A stretch of DNA of 64,000 nt from Polynucleobacter sp. MG-Unter2-18 (GCF_018687675.1 NZ_CP061302.1:508192-572191), one strand, 5' to 3'. Numbered from the stretch's first letter, positions 1 through 10,136 are shown. The notes: generated by a model from the letters alone, not told the origin. Program-made: numbers and translations.

Positions 1-1247
1 TGCGCAGTTTTGATTTCACCTTTGCCTTGACACGTAGCGCAAGGCTCACAGGTGATATGAGCTAAAGATTCCCGAGTACGTTTACGGGTCATCTCCACCA
101 GGCCTAATGAAGAGAAGTCATTCACCGAGGTGCGAGCATGATCGCGCTCTAAATTGCGCTTGAGTTCGTGCAAAACCGATTCTTGATGGTCTTTACTCAA
201 CATATCAATAAAGTCGATGATGATGATGCCGCCAAGATTGCGCAAGCGCAATTGACGGGCAATAGCTTGAGCAGCTTCAAGATTGGTTTTAAAGACAGTG
301 TCATCTAGATTACGTGCGCCTACATAACTTCCGGTGTTGACATCAATCGTCGTCATGGATTCTGTTTGGTCAATCATCAGGTAGCCCCCCGATTTGAGAT
401 CCACTCTTCTGCCAAGTGCTTTATTAATTTCAGCATCAACATCAAATAAATCAAATAAGGCACGCTCACCACGATGCAGTGTGAGCTTGTCCAATACATT
501 TGGCATATACAGCGTAGCGAACCCTTTGAGCTTTTCAAAGTTCTCGGCTGAGTCCACCCGAATCTCTGTAGTCTCTTCGCTAGCAAGGTCACGCAATACG
601 CGTTCAGCCAGACTGAGATCCTGATACAGCAAGCTAGGTGCAGCCTTGTGATTTACAGCTTCACGAATCTTTTCCCAGGTTGTGCGCAGGTAATGCATAT
701 CGTGCTCAAGCTCAGTATCGCTGGCATCTTGCGCGCTGGTACGCACAATGATCCCGCCTTTTTCGTCGGCAGGCATGAGTCCAGCAAGACGAGCCTTGAT
801 AGCTTCTCGCTCTTCAGGCTGATCAATTCTTTGGGATACGCCAATATATTTCTCGATGGCTGCATCTGTACCAGCTGGCGGTAAATAAACCAAGTTCCGG
901 CCAGCAATACTCAGTTGGGTGGTGAGGCGTGCACCTTTGGTTCCTAAAGGATCTTTTAGAACTTGAACTAAAACATTTTGACCCTCAAAGAGCAGTTTTT
1001 CGATTTGAGCTTGAGGATTATTTTGAGTAATGTCGGCGACGTGCATAAAAGCAGTGCGCTCTAAGCCGATTTCAATAAAGGCGGACTGCATGCCAGGTAG
1101 CACTCGTACCACTTTGGCTAAATAGATATTGCCGACAATACCGCGTTGACGCGTACGCTCAATCTGAAGCTCTTGAACGGCACCTTGCTGAATTAGTGCC
1201 ACCCGTGTTTCTTGGGGGGTGATATTGATCAGGATTTCTTCGTTCAT
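1..1247 (-). CDS. rng: Ribonuclease G (3' end outside the window)
   Basis: RNase E/G-family endoribonuclease that matures the 5' end of 16S rRNA and cuts AU-rich single-stranded RNA in the cytoplasm. The visible part has an N-terminal S1-like RNA-binding region (IVGNIYLAKVVRVLPGMQSA), the catalytic metal-binding signature IDVNTGSYVG, the second Asp in IIIDFIDM, and the start of the Cys zinc-link (CEPCATC) close to the window edge, so only the extreme C-terminus is missing. The protein begins MNEEILINIT. Its ATG overlaps the maf stop in an ATGA junction, so it is the last visible gene of the purD-hemF-nadD-rsfS-rlmH-maf-rng run and is probably translationally coupled to maf. It is G-type, not RNase E, because no long C-terminal scaffold can follow this junction in the usual layout, but that part is not visible. 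Confidence 0.95.
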   Translation of the reverse strand, partial: MNEEILINITPQETRVALIQQGAVQELQIERTRQRGIVGNIYLAKVVRVLPGMQSAFIEIGLERTAFMHVADITQNNPQAQIEKLLFEGQNVLVQVLKDPLGTKGARLTTQLSIAGRNLVYLPPAGTDAAIEKYIGVSQRIDQPEEREAIKARLAGLMPADEKGGIIVRTSAQDASDTELEHDMHYLRTTWEKIREAVNHKAAPSLLYQDLSLAERVLRDLASEETTEIRVDSAENFEKLKGFATLYMPNVLDKLTLHRGERALFDLFDVDAEINKALGRRVDLKSGGYLMIDQTESMTTIDVNTGSYVGARNLDDTVFKTNLEAAQAIARQLRLRNLGGIIIIDFIDMLSKDHQESVLHELKRNLERDHARTSVNDFSSLGLVEMTRKRTRESLAHITCEPCATCQGKGEIKTA

Positions 1248-1870
1248 ATGCGGGCGACTTTTGCGAAATCTAATAATTGGTTAACTTCGAAAATGGGTAA
1301 TCCCATGATACCGCTATAGCTGCCTTTAATAGAAGGAATAAAAGCCCCACTAAGACCTTGAATGCCATATGCTCCAGCCTTACCAAAAGGTTCGCCACTC
1401 TGAATATAACTATTAATTTGAGCTTCAGTTAAGTGGGCAAATTCCACTTCAGATACTTGTACCAAGCACAAAGGATTTATTTTGGGATCAGTTGTAAGTA
1501 CAACTGCAGTTAAAACCTGATGCGTTTGACCGCTAAGCATTTTTAGAATACGCGTAGCATCTGAAGCGTCATTTGGTTTTCCAAGGATTTCACCATCTGG
1601 ATTGCCAGGTAGGCTGACGGTAGTATCTGCACACAAGATAGGTGCCCAAGGCTTACCGCTTTTTTGCCACCTGGCTAAGGCAATGGCACTTTTGGCAAAG
1701 GTAACTCGTTCAACGTAAGTACGTGCCTTTTCATTAGGGAGGGGTGTTTCAAGAGTTTCCGTATCTTCACCAGGTGATGCAACCAGCATCTCAAAATTGA
1801 CGCCAATCTGTTTGAGTATCTCTTGGCGTCGTGGACTTTGTGAGGCAAGGTAAATATAGGGGAACATCAA
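1244..1870 (-). CDS. maf: Maf-family nucleoside triphosphate pyrophosphatase (YhdE type)
   Basis: House-cleaning enzyme that hydrolyses non-canonical or excess dTTP/UTP to the monophosphate and pyrophosphate. The sequence shows the N-terminal substrate loop ASQSPRRQEIL, the catalytic ADTTVSL segment and the C-terminal SGEPFGKAGAYGIQG block that marks the YhdE (dTTP/UTP) subgroup over the YceF (m7GTP) subgroup. Length of 208 residues is normal. Two methionines open the ORF (MMFPYIYLA); either could be the start. It sits 3 bp after rlmH and overlaps rng by 4 bp, which points to one transcript. Subgroup assignment rests on motif reading only. Confidence 0.93.
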   Translation of the reverse strand: MMFPYIYLASQSPRRQEILKQIGVNFEMLVASPGEDTETLETPLPNEKARTYVERVTFAKSAIALARWQKSGKPWAPILCADTTVSLPGNPDGEILGKPNDASDATRILKMLSGQTHQVLTAVVLTTDPKINPLCLVQVSEVEFAHLTEAQINSYIQSGEPFGKAGAYGIQGLSGAFIPSIKGSYSGIMGLPIFEVNQLLDFAKVARI

Positions 1871-1873
1871 TGT

Positions 1874-2317
1874 TTACTCGCGGTGATAGGGGTGGCCTTG
1901 CAAAATAGTCCAAGCTCGATAGAGTTGCTCAACTAACAAGACTCTAGCCATAGCATGGGGTAACGTTAGGCTTGAGAGGCGCCACATCGCTTGAGCATTC
2001 TCTTTCAGGCTGGGATCGAGTCCATCAGCACCACCAATCAAAAAGGTAATATCAAAACCTTCCTGTCGCCAACCTGCTAACTGGGTAGCTAGATTTTGTG
2101 TGGTTTGATCTTTTCCACGCTCATCCAGCGCAATCACCCGAGAGCCTTTCGGAATGGCCGCTGCAATTTTTACGGCTTCTTTGGCTGGACTCAGATCAGG
2201 TTTAATCTCTTTGATTTCAATGCTGCAATCTGCGGGCATGCGCTTAATGTAATCATGGGTTGCAGTTGCAACCCATTCTGGCATTTTGTGACCAACAGAA
2301 ACAATCGTTAAACGCAT
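1874..2317 (-). CDS. rlmH: 23S rRNA (pseudouridine1915-N3)-methyltransferase RlmH
   Basis: SPOUT-fold methyltransferase that methylates pseudouridine 1915 in helix 69 of 23S rRNA on assembled 70S ribosomes, using S-adenosylmethionine. Hallmarks are the LIGGADG cofactor knot, the [18 protein letters not shown] segment and the C-terminal GHPYHRE tail that reaches the partner subunit active site. It is slightly short (147 residues; about 155 is usual). Ten bases separate it from the rsfS stop upstream and three from maf downstream, the usual order for this cluster. Confidence 0.96.
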   Translation of the reverse strand: MRLTIVSVGHKMPEWVATATHDYIKRMPADCSIEIKEIKPDLSPAKEAVKIAAAIPKGSRVIALDERGKDQTTQNLATQLAGWRQEGFDITFLIGGADGLDPSLKENAQAMWRLSSLTLPHAMARVLLVEQLYRAWTILQGHPYHRE

Positions 2318-2327
2318 TGCTAAAGTA

Positions 2328-2717
2328 TTACTCTTCGTCGTCGGGTTCGCTTGCCTTCACAAGACCCTTGTCCGCTGCCAATTTGACGCGAACTGGCTTA
2401 GCACCCCACATGCCTTCCAATTGGTAATAAGCGCGCAGTGCAGGTTGCAAAATATGAACCACGATATCGCCGCAATCGACGAGCACCCATTCACCAGTCT
2501 CCAAACCTTCGACAGAGATCACTTCTCCGCCTTTTGCGTTGACAGCCTCTTTAACTGACATGGCCAACGATCTAGTCTGGCGGTTGGAGGTACCGGTGGC
2601 AATGATTACGCGATCAAATAACTCGCTGAGTTTAGTAGTGTCATAAACGCGAATATCTTGTGCTTTGACATCTTCCAGGGCGTCGATCACGACACGTTGT
2701 AATTTAGTTAATTCCAT
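2328..2717 (-). CDS. rsfS: Ribosomal silencing factor RsfS
   Basis: Binds ribosomal protein uL14 and blocks joining of the 30S and 50S subunits when nutrients are scarce. The 129-residue protein has the full RsfS core: [24 protein letters not shown], then [22 protein letters not shown] and [10 protein letters not shown]. The acidic C-terminal tail (SEPDDEE) is an extension past the fold. It lies between nadD and rlmH, the common bacterial neighbourhood. A 54-bp AT-rich gap separates it from nadD, the largest gap within the run. Confidence 0.96.
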   Translation of the reverse strand: MELTKLQRVVIDALEDVKAQDIRVYDTTKLSELFDRVIIATGTSNRQTRSLAMSVKEAVNAKGGEVISVEGLETGEWVLVDCGDIVVHILQPALRAYYQLEGMWGAKPVRVKLAADKGLVKASEPDDEE

Positions 2718-2771
2718 AGTTTCTTTAATATTTTTCTGAGATTTTTGTATATAAGGGTGATCTTAGCCTGA

Positions 2772-3476
2772 TTACTTGTACAGACCTAAATTTGTAATGA
2801 TTTCTAAAGCGTGAGCGGGAATCTGCTTAAATGCAATTTCCTCACGAGATGCGCTTTTAAGTTGATTTCGAAGTTCGGTAGAGGAAAGGTCAACCGATAG
2901 ACTGTTATCTAAGTAGATGCGTCCAAAAGGACTTTTTGCAAGGGCGTCGGCATAAATACATTGATGCTTTTCTAGTAAGTCCTGCACTTCAGGGCTTATT
3001 TCTGCAGAAATTGAATGGTGAGGCCTACTGGCCACTGCCAAATTCAGATAATTCAGTAATTGATCCCAAGAATTCCAGGTTGGTAGGTTCAGAAGAGTAT
3101 CGGCTCCCATTAGCCAAGTCAGGCTAACCTGGGGTCCAAAATGCTTCCTGAGAGCTTTGGCTGTATCAAGTGTGTAGCTTGGACCCGCTCGATCCATTTC
3201 TATGCGATCAGTACTAATTTGCGTTGCTAAATTCTGCTGTAGAAATTCAATAGCTAAATCGATGCAAGCCGCTTCAGTCATCTGAAAGCGAAGCTCAGAA
3301 GGGGTAATGCTAGATTCTTTTTGCCAGGGCTCCCCGCTGGGAACGAGCAGCAATTGGTCAAGATGCAAGATTTTTGCAAAATGGGTTGCAAGTTTGATGT
3401 GGCCAAGATGGGGTGGGTCAAACGTACCGCCTAGAATGCCAATTTTTTTTAGGGTAACCAAATGTTCTGAGATCAT
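2772..3476 (-). CDS. nadD: Nicotinate-nucleotide adenylyltransferase
   Basis: Transfers AMP from ATP to nicotinate mononucleotide, giving deamido-NAD in NAD synthesis. The nucleotidyltransferase signature GGTFDPPHLGH lies at residues 15-25, and the C-terminal ISSTELR-type motif appears as LSSTELRNQL. The ATG directly abuts the hemF TAA with no spacer, so it is probably coupled to hemF translation. A little N-terminal sequence (MISEHLVTLKK) precedes the fold, so a later start is possible. Confidence 0.94.
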   Translation of the reverse strand: MISEHLVTLKKIGILGGTFDPPHLGHIKLATHFAKILHLDQLLLVPSGEPWQKESSITPSELRFQMTEAACIDLAIEFLQQNLATQISTDRIEMDRAGPSYTLDTAKALRKHFGPQVSLTWLMGADTLLNLPTWNSWDQLLNYLNLAVASRPHHSISAEISPEVQDLLEKHQCIYADALAKSPFGRIYLDNSLSVDLSSTELRNQLKSASREEIAFKQIPAHALEIITNLGLYK

Positions 3477-4412
3477 TTAGGCAAGCCAGTCGCGTGGCTT
3501 AAGGTAGTAGTCGTAAAGCTTTGCTTCTGGTGTCCCTGGTTTTGGCTGCCAGTTGTACCACCACTGCACTACGGGTGGCATAGACATCAAAATAGACTCT
3601 GTGCGCCCGCCAGAGTGTAGACCAAAAATGGTGCCTCGGTCAAATAATAAGTTGTACTCTACATAACGTCCGCGACGGTATTCTTGAAAGGCTTTTTCTT
3701 CTAGGGTAAAGCTGTCTTGATAACGACGCTCCACAATCGGCAAGTAAGCTTCAATGAAGGCATCGCCAACCGCACGCGTCATGGCAAAGCTTTGCTCAAA
3801 ACCCAGTTCATTGAAGTCGTCAAAGAACACGCCACCAATGCCGCGGGGCTCTTCACGATGCTTAAGATAAAAATATTCATCACACCATTTTTTGAATTTA
3901 GGATGTAGCTCTTTGCCAAACGGGTCTAAAGCATCTTTAGCGGTTTGATGAAAGTGTTTACAGTCCTCATCAACACCATAGTAGGGGGTAAGATCAAAGC
4001 CGCCTCCAAACCACCAAACGGGCTCTTTATCGCGAGCTTGCGCAATAAAGCAACGCACATTCATATGGGTGGTTGGTACCTTGGGATTGTTTGGGTGAAA
4101 GACCAAAGAAACGCCCATGGCTTCAAAACTACGTCCAGCAACTTCTGGGCGATGGTGTGATGCTGAAGGAGGCATTTGATCACCGCGAACATGAGAAAAG
4201 CCCACACCACCTTTTTCTAATATATTGCCGCCATCTAAAGTACAAGTACGTCCATAACCCCGCAGCTTGCTATCTTCCGGCTTTTCCCAGGCATCCACCT
4301 CAAAGGCTTTGCCGTCGAGCGCACTCATTGCAGTAGTGATGCGATCTTGCAGACCTAAAAAATAAGATTCTAGTTCTGCAATATTAATTTGAGTCTGTTC
4401 AGTAGATGACAA
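3477..4412 (-). CDS. hemF: Oxygen-dependent coproporphyrinogen III oxidase, TTG start
   Basis: Oxidatively decarboxylates coproporphyrinogen III to protoporphyrinogen IX in haem synthesis, using O2. The protein shows the family blocks [32 protein letters not shown] with catalytic His/Asp residues, and [11 protein letters not shown]. Length of 311 is typical. No ATG or GTG fits the N-terminus; the initiator is TTG (reading TTG TCA TCT ACT), preceded by GAAGGA about 10 bases upstream. This aerobic enzyme agrees with an oxic lifestyle. It lies between purD and nadD. Confidence 0.96.
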   Translation of the reverse strand: MSSTEQTQINIAELESYFLGLQDRITTAMSALDGKAFEVDAWEKPEDSKLRGYGRTCTLDGGNILEKGGVGFSHVRGDQMPPSASHHRPEVAGRSFEAMGVSLVFHPNNPKVPTTHMNVRCFIAQARDKEPVWWFGGGFDLTPYYGVDEDCKHFHQTAKDALDPFGKELHPKFKKWCDEYFYLKHREEPRGIGGVFFDDFNELGFEQSFAMTRAVGDAFIEAYLPIVERRYQDSFTLEEKAFQEYRRGRYVEYNLLFDRGTIFGLHSGGRTESILMSMPPVVQWWYNWQPKPGTPEAKLYDYYLKPRDWLA

Positions 4413-4438
4413 GGATGAAAAGTCCTTCGTAGTTAGAG

Positions 4439-5716
4439 TTATTTCACTGCCCGATAGCCAATATCTTTGCGATATTGCATGCCATCGAATTGGATCTGAG
4501 CAATCGCTTCATAAGCTTTTTGTTGCGCACCGCGAACGGTATCCGATAGACCCACGACGCACATGACACGACCACCCGAGGTGACTAGCTTCCCATCCTG
4601 CAACTTTGTGCCAGCATGAAAGGTGAATTGATCTTCAGTATCAGCAGGGATACCCGTAATGACATCGCCATTACGCGGAGTATCGGGATAATTGTGAGCT
4701 GCCAATACCACGCCTAGGGCAGTTCGACGATCCCACTCCAACTCCACCTCATTGAGTGTGCCGTCAATAGCATGATCAAGTGCGTTTACGAGATCGCTCC
4801 GCAGGCGCGCCATGATTGGCTGTGTTTCTGGATCACCCATACGGCAATTAAATTCTAAAGTCTTAATCTTCCCATCGGGGGAAATCATGAGTCCCGCATA
4901 GAGAAAGCCGGTGTATGGAATGCCATCAGCCTCCATGCCTTTAACTGTCGGCATGATGACTTCGCGTAAGGCACGTGCATGAATTTCTGGGGTAACCACT
5001 GGAGCAGGGGAGTAAGCCCCCATGCCGCCAGTATTGGGGCCTTGATCAGCATCGAGCAGACGCTTGTGATCTTGACTAGTTGCTAAAGCTAAAACATGTT
5101 TGCCATCTACCAGTACGATAAAGCTCGCTTCTTCGCCAGTCAGAAATTCTTCAATGACTATGCGTGCGCCAGCATTCCCCAGTTTGTTATCAGCCAGCAT
5201 CATGTCAACGGCTGCATGAGCTTCATCTAAATTCATTGCCACAACTACACCTTTGCCTGCAGCCAGACCATCCGCCTTAATGACGATGGGCGCGCCCTTG
5301 GCATCAATATAAGCGTGAGCCTCTAATGCATTCGAAAAAGTCTGATACTCCGCTGTTGGGATGCCATGACGTTTCATAAATGCTTTAGAGAAATCTTTGG
5401 AAGACTCTAATTGGGCTGCTAACTGAGTAGGTCCAAAGATGCGCAAGCCATTGTTGCGAAATACATCCACAATACCGGCAGCCAATGGCGCCTCAGGGCC
5501 CACTACGGTGAGGTGAATCTTTTCACGTTTAGCAAAGTCCGCCAATTCTTGAAGGTCTGAGATCGGTAGGTTTTGAATGCCGGCTGCATTTTGTTTTGCA
5601 GTGGCCGTACCGCCATTGCCCGGGGCTACATATACGGTTTGAACTTGTGGAGATTGCGCTAGCTTCCATGCCAATGCATGTTCACGACCACCAGAACCAA
5701 TTAAAAGAATTTTCAT
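4439..5716 (-). CDS. purD: Phosphoribosylamine--glycine ligase
   Basis: ATP-grasp enzyme making glycinamide ribonucleotide, the second step of purine synthesis. N-terminal [14 protein letters not shown], the ATP-grasp segment [14 protein letters not shown] near residues 148-160, and the metal-binding [12 protein letters not shown] near residue 290 are all intact. The 425-residue length is standard. It starts 47 bp after yebC and ends 26 bp before the hemF TTG, so it may head or sit within the long minus-strand operon. Confidence 0.97.
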   Translation of the reverse strand: MKILLIGSGGREHALAWKLAQSPQVQTVYVAPGNGGTATAKQNAAGIQNLPISDLQELADFAKREKIHLTVVGPEAPLAAGIVDVFRNNGLRIFGPTQLAAQLESSKDFSKAFMKRHGIPTAEYQTFSNALEAHAYIDAKGAPIVIKADGLAAGKGVVVAMNLDEAHAAVDMMLADNKLGNAGARIVIEEFLTGEEASFIVLVDGKHVLALATSQDHKRLLDADQGPNTGGMGAYSPAPVVTPEIHARALREVIMPTVKGMEADGIPYTGFLYAGLMISPDGKIKTLEFNCRMGDPETQPIMARLRSDLVNALDHAIDGTLNEVELEWDRRTALGVVLAAHNYPDTPRNGDVITGIPADTEDQFTFHAGTKLQDGKLVTSGGRVMCVVGLSDTVRGAQQKAYEAIAQIQFDGMQYRKDIGYRAVK

Positions 5717-5763
5717 AAAGGGCTAAAAGATGTATTAATAATTAGTGTTAAAAAGCTGGCCGA

Positions 5764-6483
5764 TTACAAAGAGGCGTTCGTGAATACTTCCTGAACATCA
5801 TCCAAGTTCTCAAGCGCATCTAATAGTTTTTGCATGCTCTCTGCTTGATCACCTTCGAGTTCAGTTTCAGTTTCAGGGCGCATTGTCACTGTTGCTAGTT
5901 CTGCTTTTAAGCCCGCTTGGTGAAGTGCGTCCTGTACCTTAGGAAATTCAGGCACTGGGGTGAGCACCTCAAGTGAACCATCATCATGGGTGATGACATC
6001 TTCTGCGCCAGCATCTAGCGCGATCTCCATGAGTTGATCTTCATTGGTACCTGGAGCAAACAACATCTGACCACAGTGTTTGAACATAAAGGCAACTGAA
6101 CCTTCGGCGCCCATATTGCCACCATTTTTAGCAAATGCATGGCGTACTTCAGCAACAGTGCGGGTGCGGTTATCCGTTAAGCAATCCACAATAATGGCGG
6201 CGCCATTGAGGCCGTAACCTTCGTAACGAATTTCCTCGTAGTTAACGCCTTCCAAAGAGCCAGTGCCACGCTGAATCGCCCGTTGCACATTGTCATTAGG
6301 CATATTGGCATCTTTAGCCTTATCAATCGCAAGGCGTAAACGGGGGTTTGTAGCGATATCGCCACCGCCTAATTTAGCTGCAACCGTTATTTCTTTAATG
6401 AGTTTGGTCCAAATCTTGCCGCGCTTTTCGTCTTGACGTCCTTTGCGGTGCTGAATGTTGGCCCATTTCGAATGGCCGGCCAT
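5764..6483 (-). CDS. yebC: YebC/TACO1-family protein
   Basis: Member of the YebC family, described as transcription regulators and, more recently, as factors that relieve ribosome stalling on difficult peptides such as polyproline. It begins [18 protein letters not shown], the invariant family N-terminus, and has the central [20 protein letters not shown] and [13 protein letters not shown] blocks. Length 239 is normal. It is the first minus-strand gene of the 1-6.5 kb block. The 141 bp upstream, up to the tRNA on the other strand, must hold its promoter, but I cannot point to a clear one. Confidence 0.95.
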   Translation of the reverse strand: MAGHSKWANIQHRKGRQDEKRGKIWTKLIKEITVAAKLGGGDIATNPRLRLAIDKAKDANMPNDNVQRAIQRGTGSLEGVNYEEIRYEGYGLNGAAIIVDCLTDNRTRTVAEVRHAFAKNGGNMGAEGSVAFMFKHCGQMLFAPGTNEDQLMEIALDAGAEDVITHDDGSLEVLTPVPEFPKVQDALHQAGLKAELATVTMRPETETELEGDQAESMQKLLDALENLDDVQEVFTNASL

Positions 6484-6624
6484 ACGGGTAAGTCCTTTTG
6501 AGTAATGTGGCTTGAAGACCCTATTTTAAGGTCTTATGAGCCTAAGAATGAGGGTCCTACAACTTTTTTGTTACACTCTCACCTCTTAGTAAGCATCAGT
6601 GCAGTATTTCCACTGCAAACACCT

Positions 6625-6709
6625 GCCCCGGTGATGGAATTGGTAGACGTGCCGGACTCAAAATCCGGTGCCGCAAGGCGTGGCGGTTCAAGTCCGCCCC
6701 GGGGCACCA
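6625..6709 (+). tRNA. tRNA-Leu (anticodon CAA)
   Basis: An 85-nt class II tRNA. Acceptor arms GCCCCGG (6625-6631) and CCGGGGC (6699-6705) pair perfectly, followed by discriminator A and an encoded CCA. The anticodon stem CCGGA/TCCGG encloses the 7-base loop CTCAAAA, giving anticodon CAA, and a variable arm follows as expected for leucine. The T-arm GGTTCAAGTCC is standard. A perfect 6-bp inverted repeat (TGCAGT/ACTGCA, 6600-6617) sits 7 bp upstream and may affect 5' processing. Confidence 0.97.
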
Positions 6710-6750
6710 TCTCATGCAGGCTGTTATTTACGCCCGAGCCGTTTTAAATT

Positions 6751-7692
6751 TTAAATCTCGTAAGTCTCGGATTCGCTATTCATAGCTTGCTCAACGATTT
6801 TCTTGGTGAGCGTGGGTGAGAATAGTTCAATGAAGGTGTAAACGAAAGAACGTAAATAGGCGCCTTGCTTTACACCAAGATGCGTTACGTTGCTACCAAA
6901 TAGATGGCTAACCGGAATGACTCTGAGGTTGCGATCTCGATCTGCATCATAGGCCAAGCCAGCAACAATTCCTACGCCCATTCCTGTTTCTACATAGGTC
7001 TTAATGACGTCTGCATCAATCGCCTCCAAAATAATATCGGGACTGAGATTGCGTTGTGCAAAAGCGGCATCGATTTTGCTTCGACCTGCAAATGCTTTGT
7101 CGTAGGTAATTAGTGGGTACTTCGCAATTTCTTCTAGGGTGATTGTGGCTTGATTGAGGAGCGGGTGACTCAATGGCACCATGACGACGTGTTGCCACTG
7201 GTAGCCAGGAAGTGCCAGCACGCCTGGGGTGTTGGCAATGCCTTCGGTGGCGATTGCGATATCAGCACGATCATGAATGAGCAGTTCCGCAATTTGACCT
7301 GGGCTACCTTGCTGAATACTTACCCGTACCTTTGGAAAGCGTTTTGTGAATTCAGTGAGCACTTTAGGCAAGGCATAACGGGCCTGAGTGTGGGTAGTTG
7401 CAATTACAAAATTACCCTGATCTTGGCTGGCAAAGTCTTTGCCAACCCTTCTTAGAGTTTCCACTTCATCCAAAACGCGCTCAATCGAAATCAGGATGCG
7501 CTTGCCCGGTTCAGTGAGTGAGCGAATACGCTTGCCGTGGCGTCGGAATATCTCTACACCAAGCTCATCCTCTAGCTCAATAATGGCCTTGGAAACCCCT
7601 GGCTGAGAGGTAAAGAGTGCCTTGGCGGCCGAGGTGAGGTTAAAGTTCTGTCTTACAGCTTCACGCACAAATCGAAATTGATGCAGATTCAT
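6751..7692 (-). CDS. cysB: LysR-family regulator, CysB type
   Basis: Transcription activator of sulfate assimilation that normally senses N-acetylserine. The N-terminal winged helix (FNLTSAAKALFTSQPGVSKAIIELEDELG) is followed by the CysB ligand-binding segment TTHTQARYALP, whose Thr/Thr/Gln residues bind the sulfate-like ligand in CysB. Length 313 is close to that of CysB, and the paralogue Cbl is the alternative. It is 62 bp downstream of lptG on the same strand. Two overlapping AT-rich inverted repeats (7708-7742) lie directly before its start and could be an autoregulatory operator. Confidence 0.88.
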   Translation of the reverse strand: MNLHQFRFVREAVRQNFNLTSAAKALFTSQPGVSKAIIELEDELGVEIFRRHGKRIRSLTEPGKRILISIERVLDEVETLRRVGKDFASQDQGNFVIATTHTQARYALPKVLTEFTKRFPKVRVSIQQGSPGQIAELLIHDRADIAIATEGIANTPGVLALPGYQWQHVVMVPLSHPLLNQATITLEEIAKYPLITYDKAFAGRSKIDAAFAQRNLSPDIILEAIDADVIKTYVETGMGVGIVAGLAYDADRDRNLRVIPVSHLFGSNVTHLGVKQGAYLRSFVYTFIELFSPTLTKKIVEQAMNSESETYEI

Positions 7693-7707
7693 ATGGATTC
7701 CATTCTT

Positions 7708-7742
7708 TATATCAACTGAGATATAGGAATCAAATTCTATAT
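7708..7742. promoter_or_regulatory. Two overlapping inverted repeats before cysB
   Basis: TATATC and GATATA (7708-7713 and 7720-7725) form perfect 6-bp arms around 6 bases. A second, imperfect 22-bp palindrome at 7721-7742 has arms ATATAG and CTATAT with an A/T-rich middle. Both lie within 50 bp upstream of the cysB ATG. LysR-type proteins bind AT-rich dyads of this size and usually repress their own gene, so an autoregulatory site is plausible. Function is inferred only. Confidence 0.35.
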
Positions 7743-7754
7743 GATTTTGAGGTA

Positions 7755-8909
7755 TTAAGCTCTAGATACCCAACGTAAACCTACCATTGCCAAAATGAAA
7801 TAGACCAATGGAGGTGTAAGGGCAGTCAGCAATGCCGGCCATGATCCTAAAAGCCCCACATTTGAGAAGAGCGAGTTAAAGAGTTGGAAGCTCATGCCCA
7901 GCATGATGCCGCCAAATACCTTAATTCCAACGCTGCCTACCCGAACCTTTAAGTAGGCAAACGGCAGTGCCAGCGCCAGCATGACAAAGATCGTGAATGG
8001 ATAAATCACTTTTTTCCAAAAGGCAATAGAGTGCCTTTGCGCATCTTGTTTGTTGTCAATTAAGTGAGAAATGAAGCGACCCAAACTAAAGATCGACATT
8101 TTTTCTGGGCTGACCAAGAGTACATTCAAAATTTGTGGAGTGACTTCAGAGCTCAGGCTAACAATCGGGTGCGCAACAGTTTTCGCTGAATAGACTGGAT
8201 TCAGCGGGTCGACCTGCTTAGTTTCTTTAAAGCGAGTTTCGGTGACGTCATCCAGAATCCAAGTTCCAGTTTGATCAAAGCGCCCCGATACAGCGCTCCG
8301 AAAGGATAGCAGGCGATAAGCATCATCAAACTCATACATGCTGATATTTTTGATTTCATTATCTTGTTCAATTTTGCCAACGTTGACATAGCGAACTCCC
8401 GGCCTAATTGGACCACTGCCATCCTTATCACGTAAGCGATCTTTAACCCACACTCCAGTTTTGAATTGAGAGCTATAGGATGAACCCAAAGCTTTCATGC
8501 GAATCTGGTCAGACAAGCTTTCGGCGTAAGGCCCAAGCCACTCGCTCATCACGAGCGTCACAATAACTAAAGGTAACGAAATCTTCGCTAGGGTAGTTAA
8601 GCCCCTGCGCATATCCAATCCCGCAATACGTAAGATGGTGAATTCAGATTGACTTGCTAGCATTGCAAATACGTAGATACTTCCAATCAAGCCAGCTATA
8701 GGAATAATTTCAGAAATGCGGCTTGGTGCTTTCAAGAAAACATGTAGTAATGCTAGTGACAAGGTGTATTGACCCTTCACTGACCCAAGCTCACTGAGGA
8801 TGTCAAAAAATAAGAATAGTGCAACTAAGGCAAAGAGAATGAAGCCAAAGGCAGCATAAATTTGCCTAGCTAAATAGCGTTCAAAGATATAGGGAAACAG
8901 ATATTTCAT
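7755..8909 (-). CDS. lptG: LPS export permease LptG
   Basis: Inner-membrane subunit of the LptB2FG ABC exporter that extracts lipopolysaccharide and passes it to LptC/LptA. The 384-residue protein has three N-terminal membrane helices (first around residues 15-35), a large periplasmic beta-jellyroll region (about 130-270) and three C-terminal helices, as in the YjgP/YjgQ family. Its ATG overlaps the lptF stop by 4 bp, so the pair is co-translated. Confidence 0.95.
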   Translation of the reverse strand: MKYLFPYIFERYLARQIYAAFGFILFALVALFLFFDILSELGSVKGQYTLSLALLHVFLKAPSRISEIIPIAGLIGSIYVFAMLASQSEFTILRIAGLDMRRGLTTLAKISLPLVIVTLVMSEWLGPYAESLSDQIRMKALGSSYSSQFKTGVWVKDRLRDKDGSGPIRPGVRYVNVGKIEQDNEIKNISMYEFDDAYRLLSFRSAVSGRFDQTGTWILDDVTETRFKETKQVDPLNPVYSAKTVAHPIVSLSSEVTPQILNVLLVSPEKMSIFSLGRFISHLIDNKQDAQRHSIAFWKKVIYPFTIFVMLALALPFAYLKVRVGSVGIKVFGGIMLGMSFQLFNSLFSNVGLLGSWPALLTALTPPLVYFILAMVGLRWVSRA

Positions 8910-10021
8910 CTATTGGCTAAAAATGAAGGTAATTGACGGCGCCACCACTTAAGGGATGGATTAATGCGATTACGGATGAGTAAAAAAGCCATGCCAAAAG
9001 CGAGGGCATGTATAGGCCAAGCCGCCACTAAAACATTCACTTTGCCTTGGGACACAAAGTTTTGCGTGAGATTTAACAGGTTGCTGTAAATGAGGTATGT
9101 CAACACCGCATAAAACATTGCCGTGTAATTACCCAGTCTTGGGTTAACGTAGGCAAGCGGGATTGCAATTAAGACAAGCCCAAGCGCCATTAGCGGTAAA
9201 CCAATCCTCCATAGTAATTCAGCATAATTAGAATTAACGGCAGCCACACTGGGGTCATTTAGCAATTCAGATACCGATTTTTCACGATCACGCGGCGCTG
9301 GATCGAGTACGTTCTTGTTTTGGATGAGGGTACTGTATTGGGAGAACTCCAAAATCCTAAAATCAGGCTGCGTTGGCACTCCTTCATAGCGCCGGCCATT
9401 ATTGAGCACTATGGATTTGCCGCCACGCTCTGCATTCTCAATAAATCCTGTAGAGGCAACGGCGACACTCAGGCGACCATTTTTAGTCTCTGCTGCAAAG
9501 ATATTTTTCACTTCGCTTTTATCAACATCTAACTCTTCAATGAAAAATACACGCTCGGCTTTGGCTGATTCTCTAAACTGACCTGCAGCAACCATAGATA
9601 CATCACTTCTTTGCTGAAAGCGCTGGCTAATGATGGTGGATTCGCGGTTTGCCCAAGGCCAAACAAAAAGGGCTAGCAGGGCAATGATGACGATGAGCGG
9701 CGCTGCAAAGCGCAGGATGGGTCGAATGAGGCTGGCAATACTGAGGCCACTAGCAAACCAAACAATCATTTCTGAATCTTTGTACCAGCGTACTAGTACC
9801 ATAAGAACCGCCACAAAAAGAGAGACGGTCAATAGAACGGCCATATAACCAAGAGTGGCCAACGCAATGAGGACGAGAGCATCTTCTGGATTAACAGCAC
9901 CATTGGCTGCAAAGCCCAGAATTCTGATAACCAGAGTGGTAATCATGATGGTAACCAGGACCAAAAAAACGCCACCAGTCGTAAAACTGAGTTCGCGGCG
10001 AAGGGCTTGGTGAAAAATCAT
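8906..10021 (-). CDS. lptF: LPS export permease LptF
   Basis: Partner of LptG in the lipopolysaccharide exporter. It starts MIFHQALRRELSFTTGGVFLVLVTIM, the usual LptF opening, with helices near residues 15-40, 60-80 and 95-125, a periplasmic domain, and three C-terminal helices (LMALGLVLIAIPLAYVNPR). It is divergently placed from pepA with a 115-bp intergenic region, the standard proteobacterial arrangement. Confidence 0.95.
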   Translation of the reverse strand: MIFHQALRRELSFTTGGVFLVLVTIMITTLVIRILGFAANGAVNPEDALVLIALATLGYMAVLLTVSLFVAVLMVLVRWYKDSEMIVWFASGLSIASLIRPILRFAAPLIVIIALLALFVWPWANRESTIISQRFQQRSDVSMVAAGQFRESAKAERVFFIEELDVDKSEVKNIFAAETKNGRLSVAVASTGFIENAERGGKSIVLNNGRRYEGVPTQPDFRILEFSQYSTLIQNKNVLDPAPRDREKSVSELLNDPSVAAVNSNYAELLWRIGLPLMALGLVLIAIPLAYVNPRLGNYTAMFYAVLTYLIYSNLLNLTQNFVSQGKVNVLVAAWPIHALAFGMAFLLIRNRINPSLKWWRRQLPSFLANR

Positions 10022-10136
10022 GAATAAATAGCGAGTTCACTGTTATTGGCTCACTCAAGATGTGAACCTGCATCTCGGAGGATAATGGATAAACACCCAT
10101 TTTTTTCCTTGAATTGACTTAAAAATACCTCAAGAC

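Noticed and set aside
6505..6747. Open frame of 80 codons running across the tRNA-Leu
   Set aside because: It reads through the tRNA gene and has no protein-like composition or homology.
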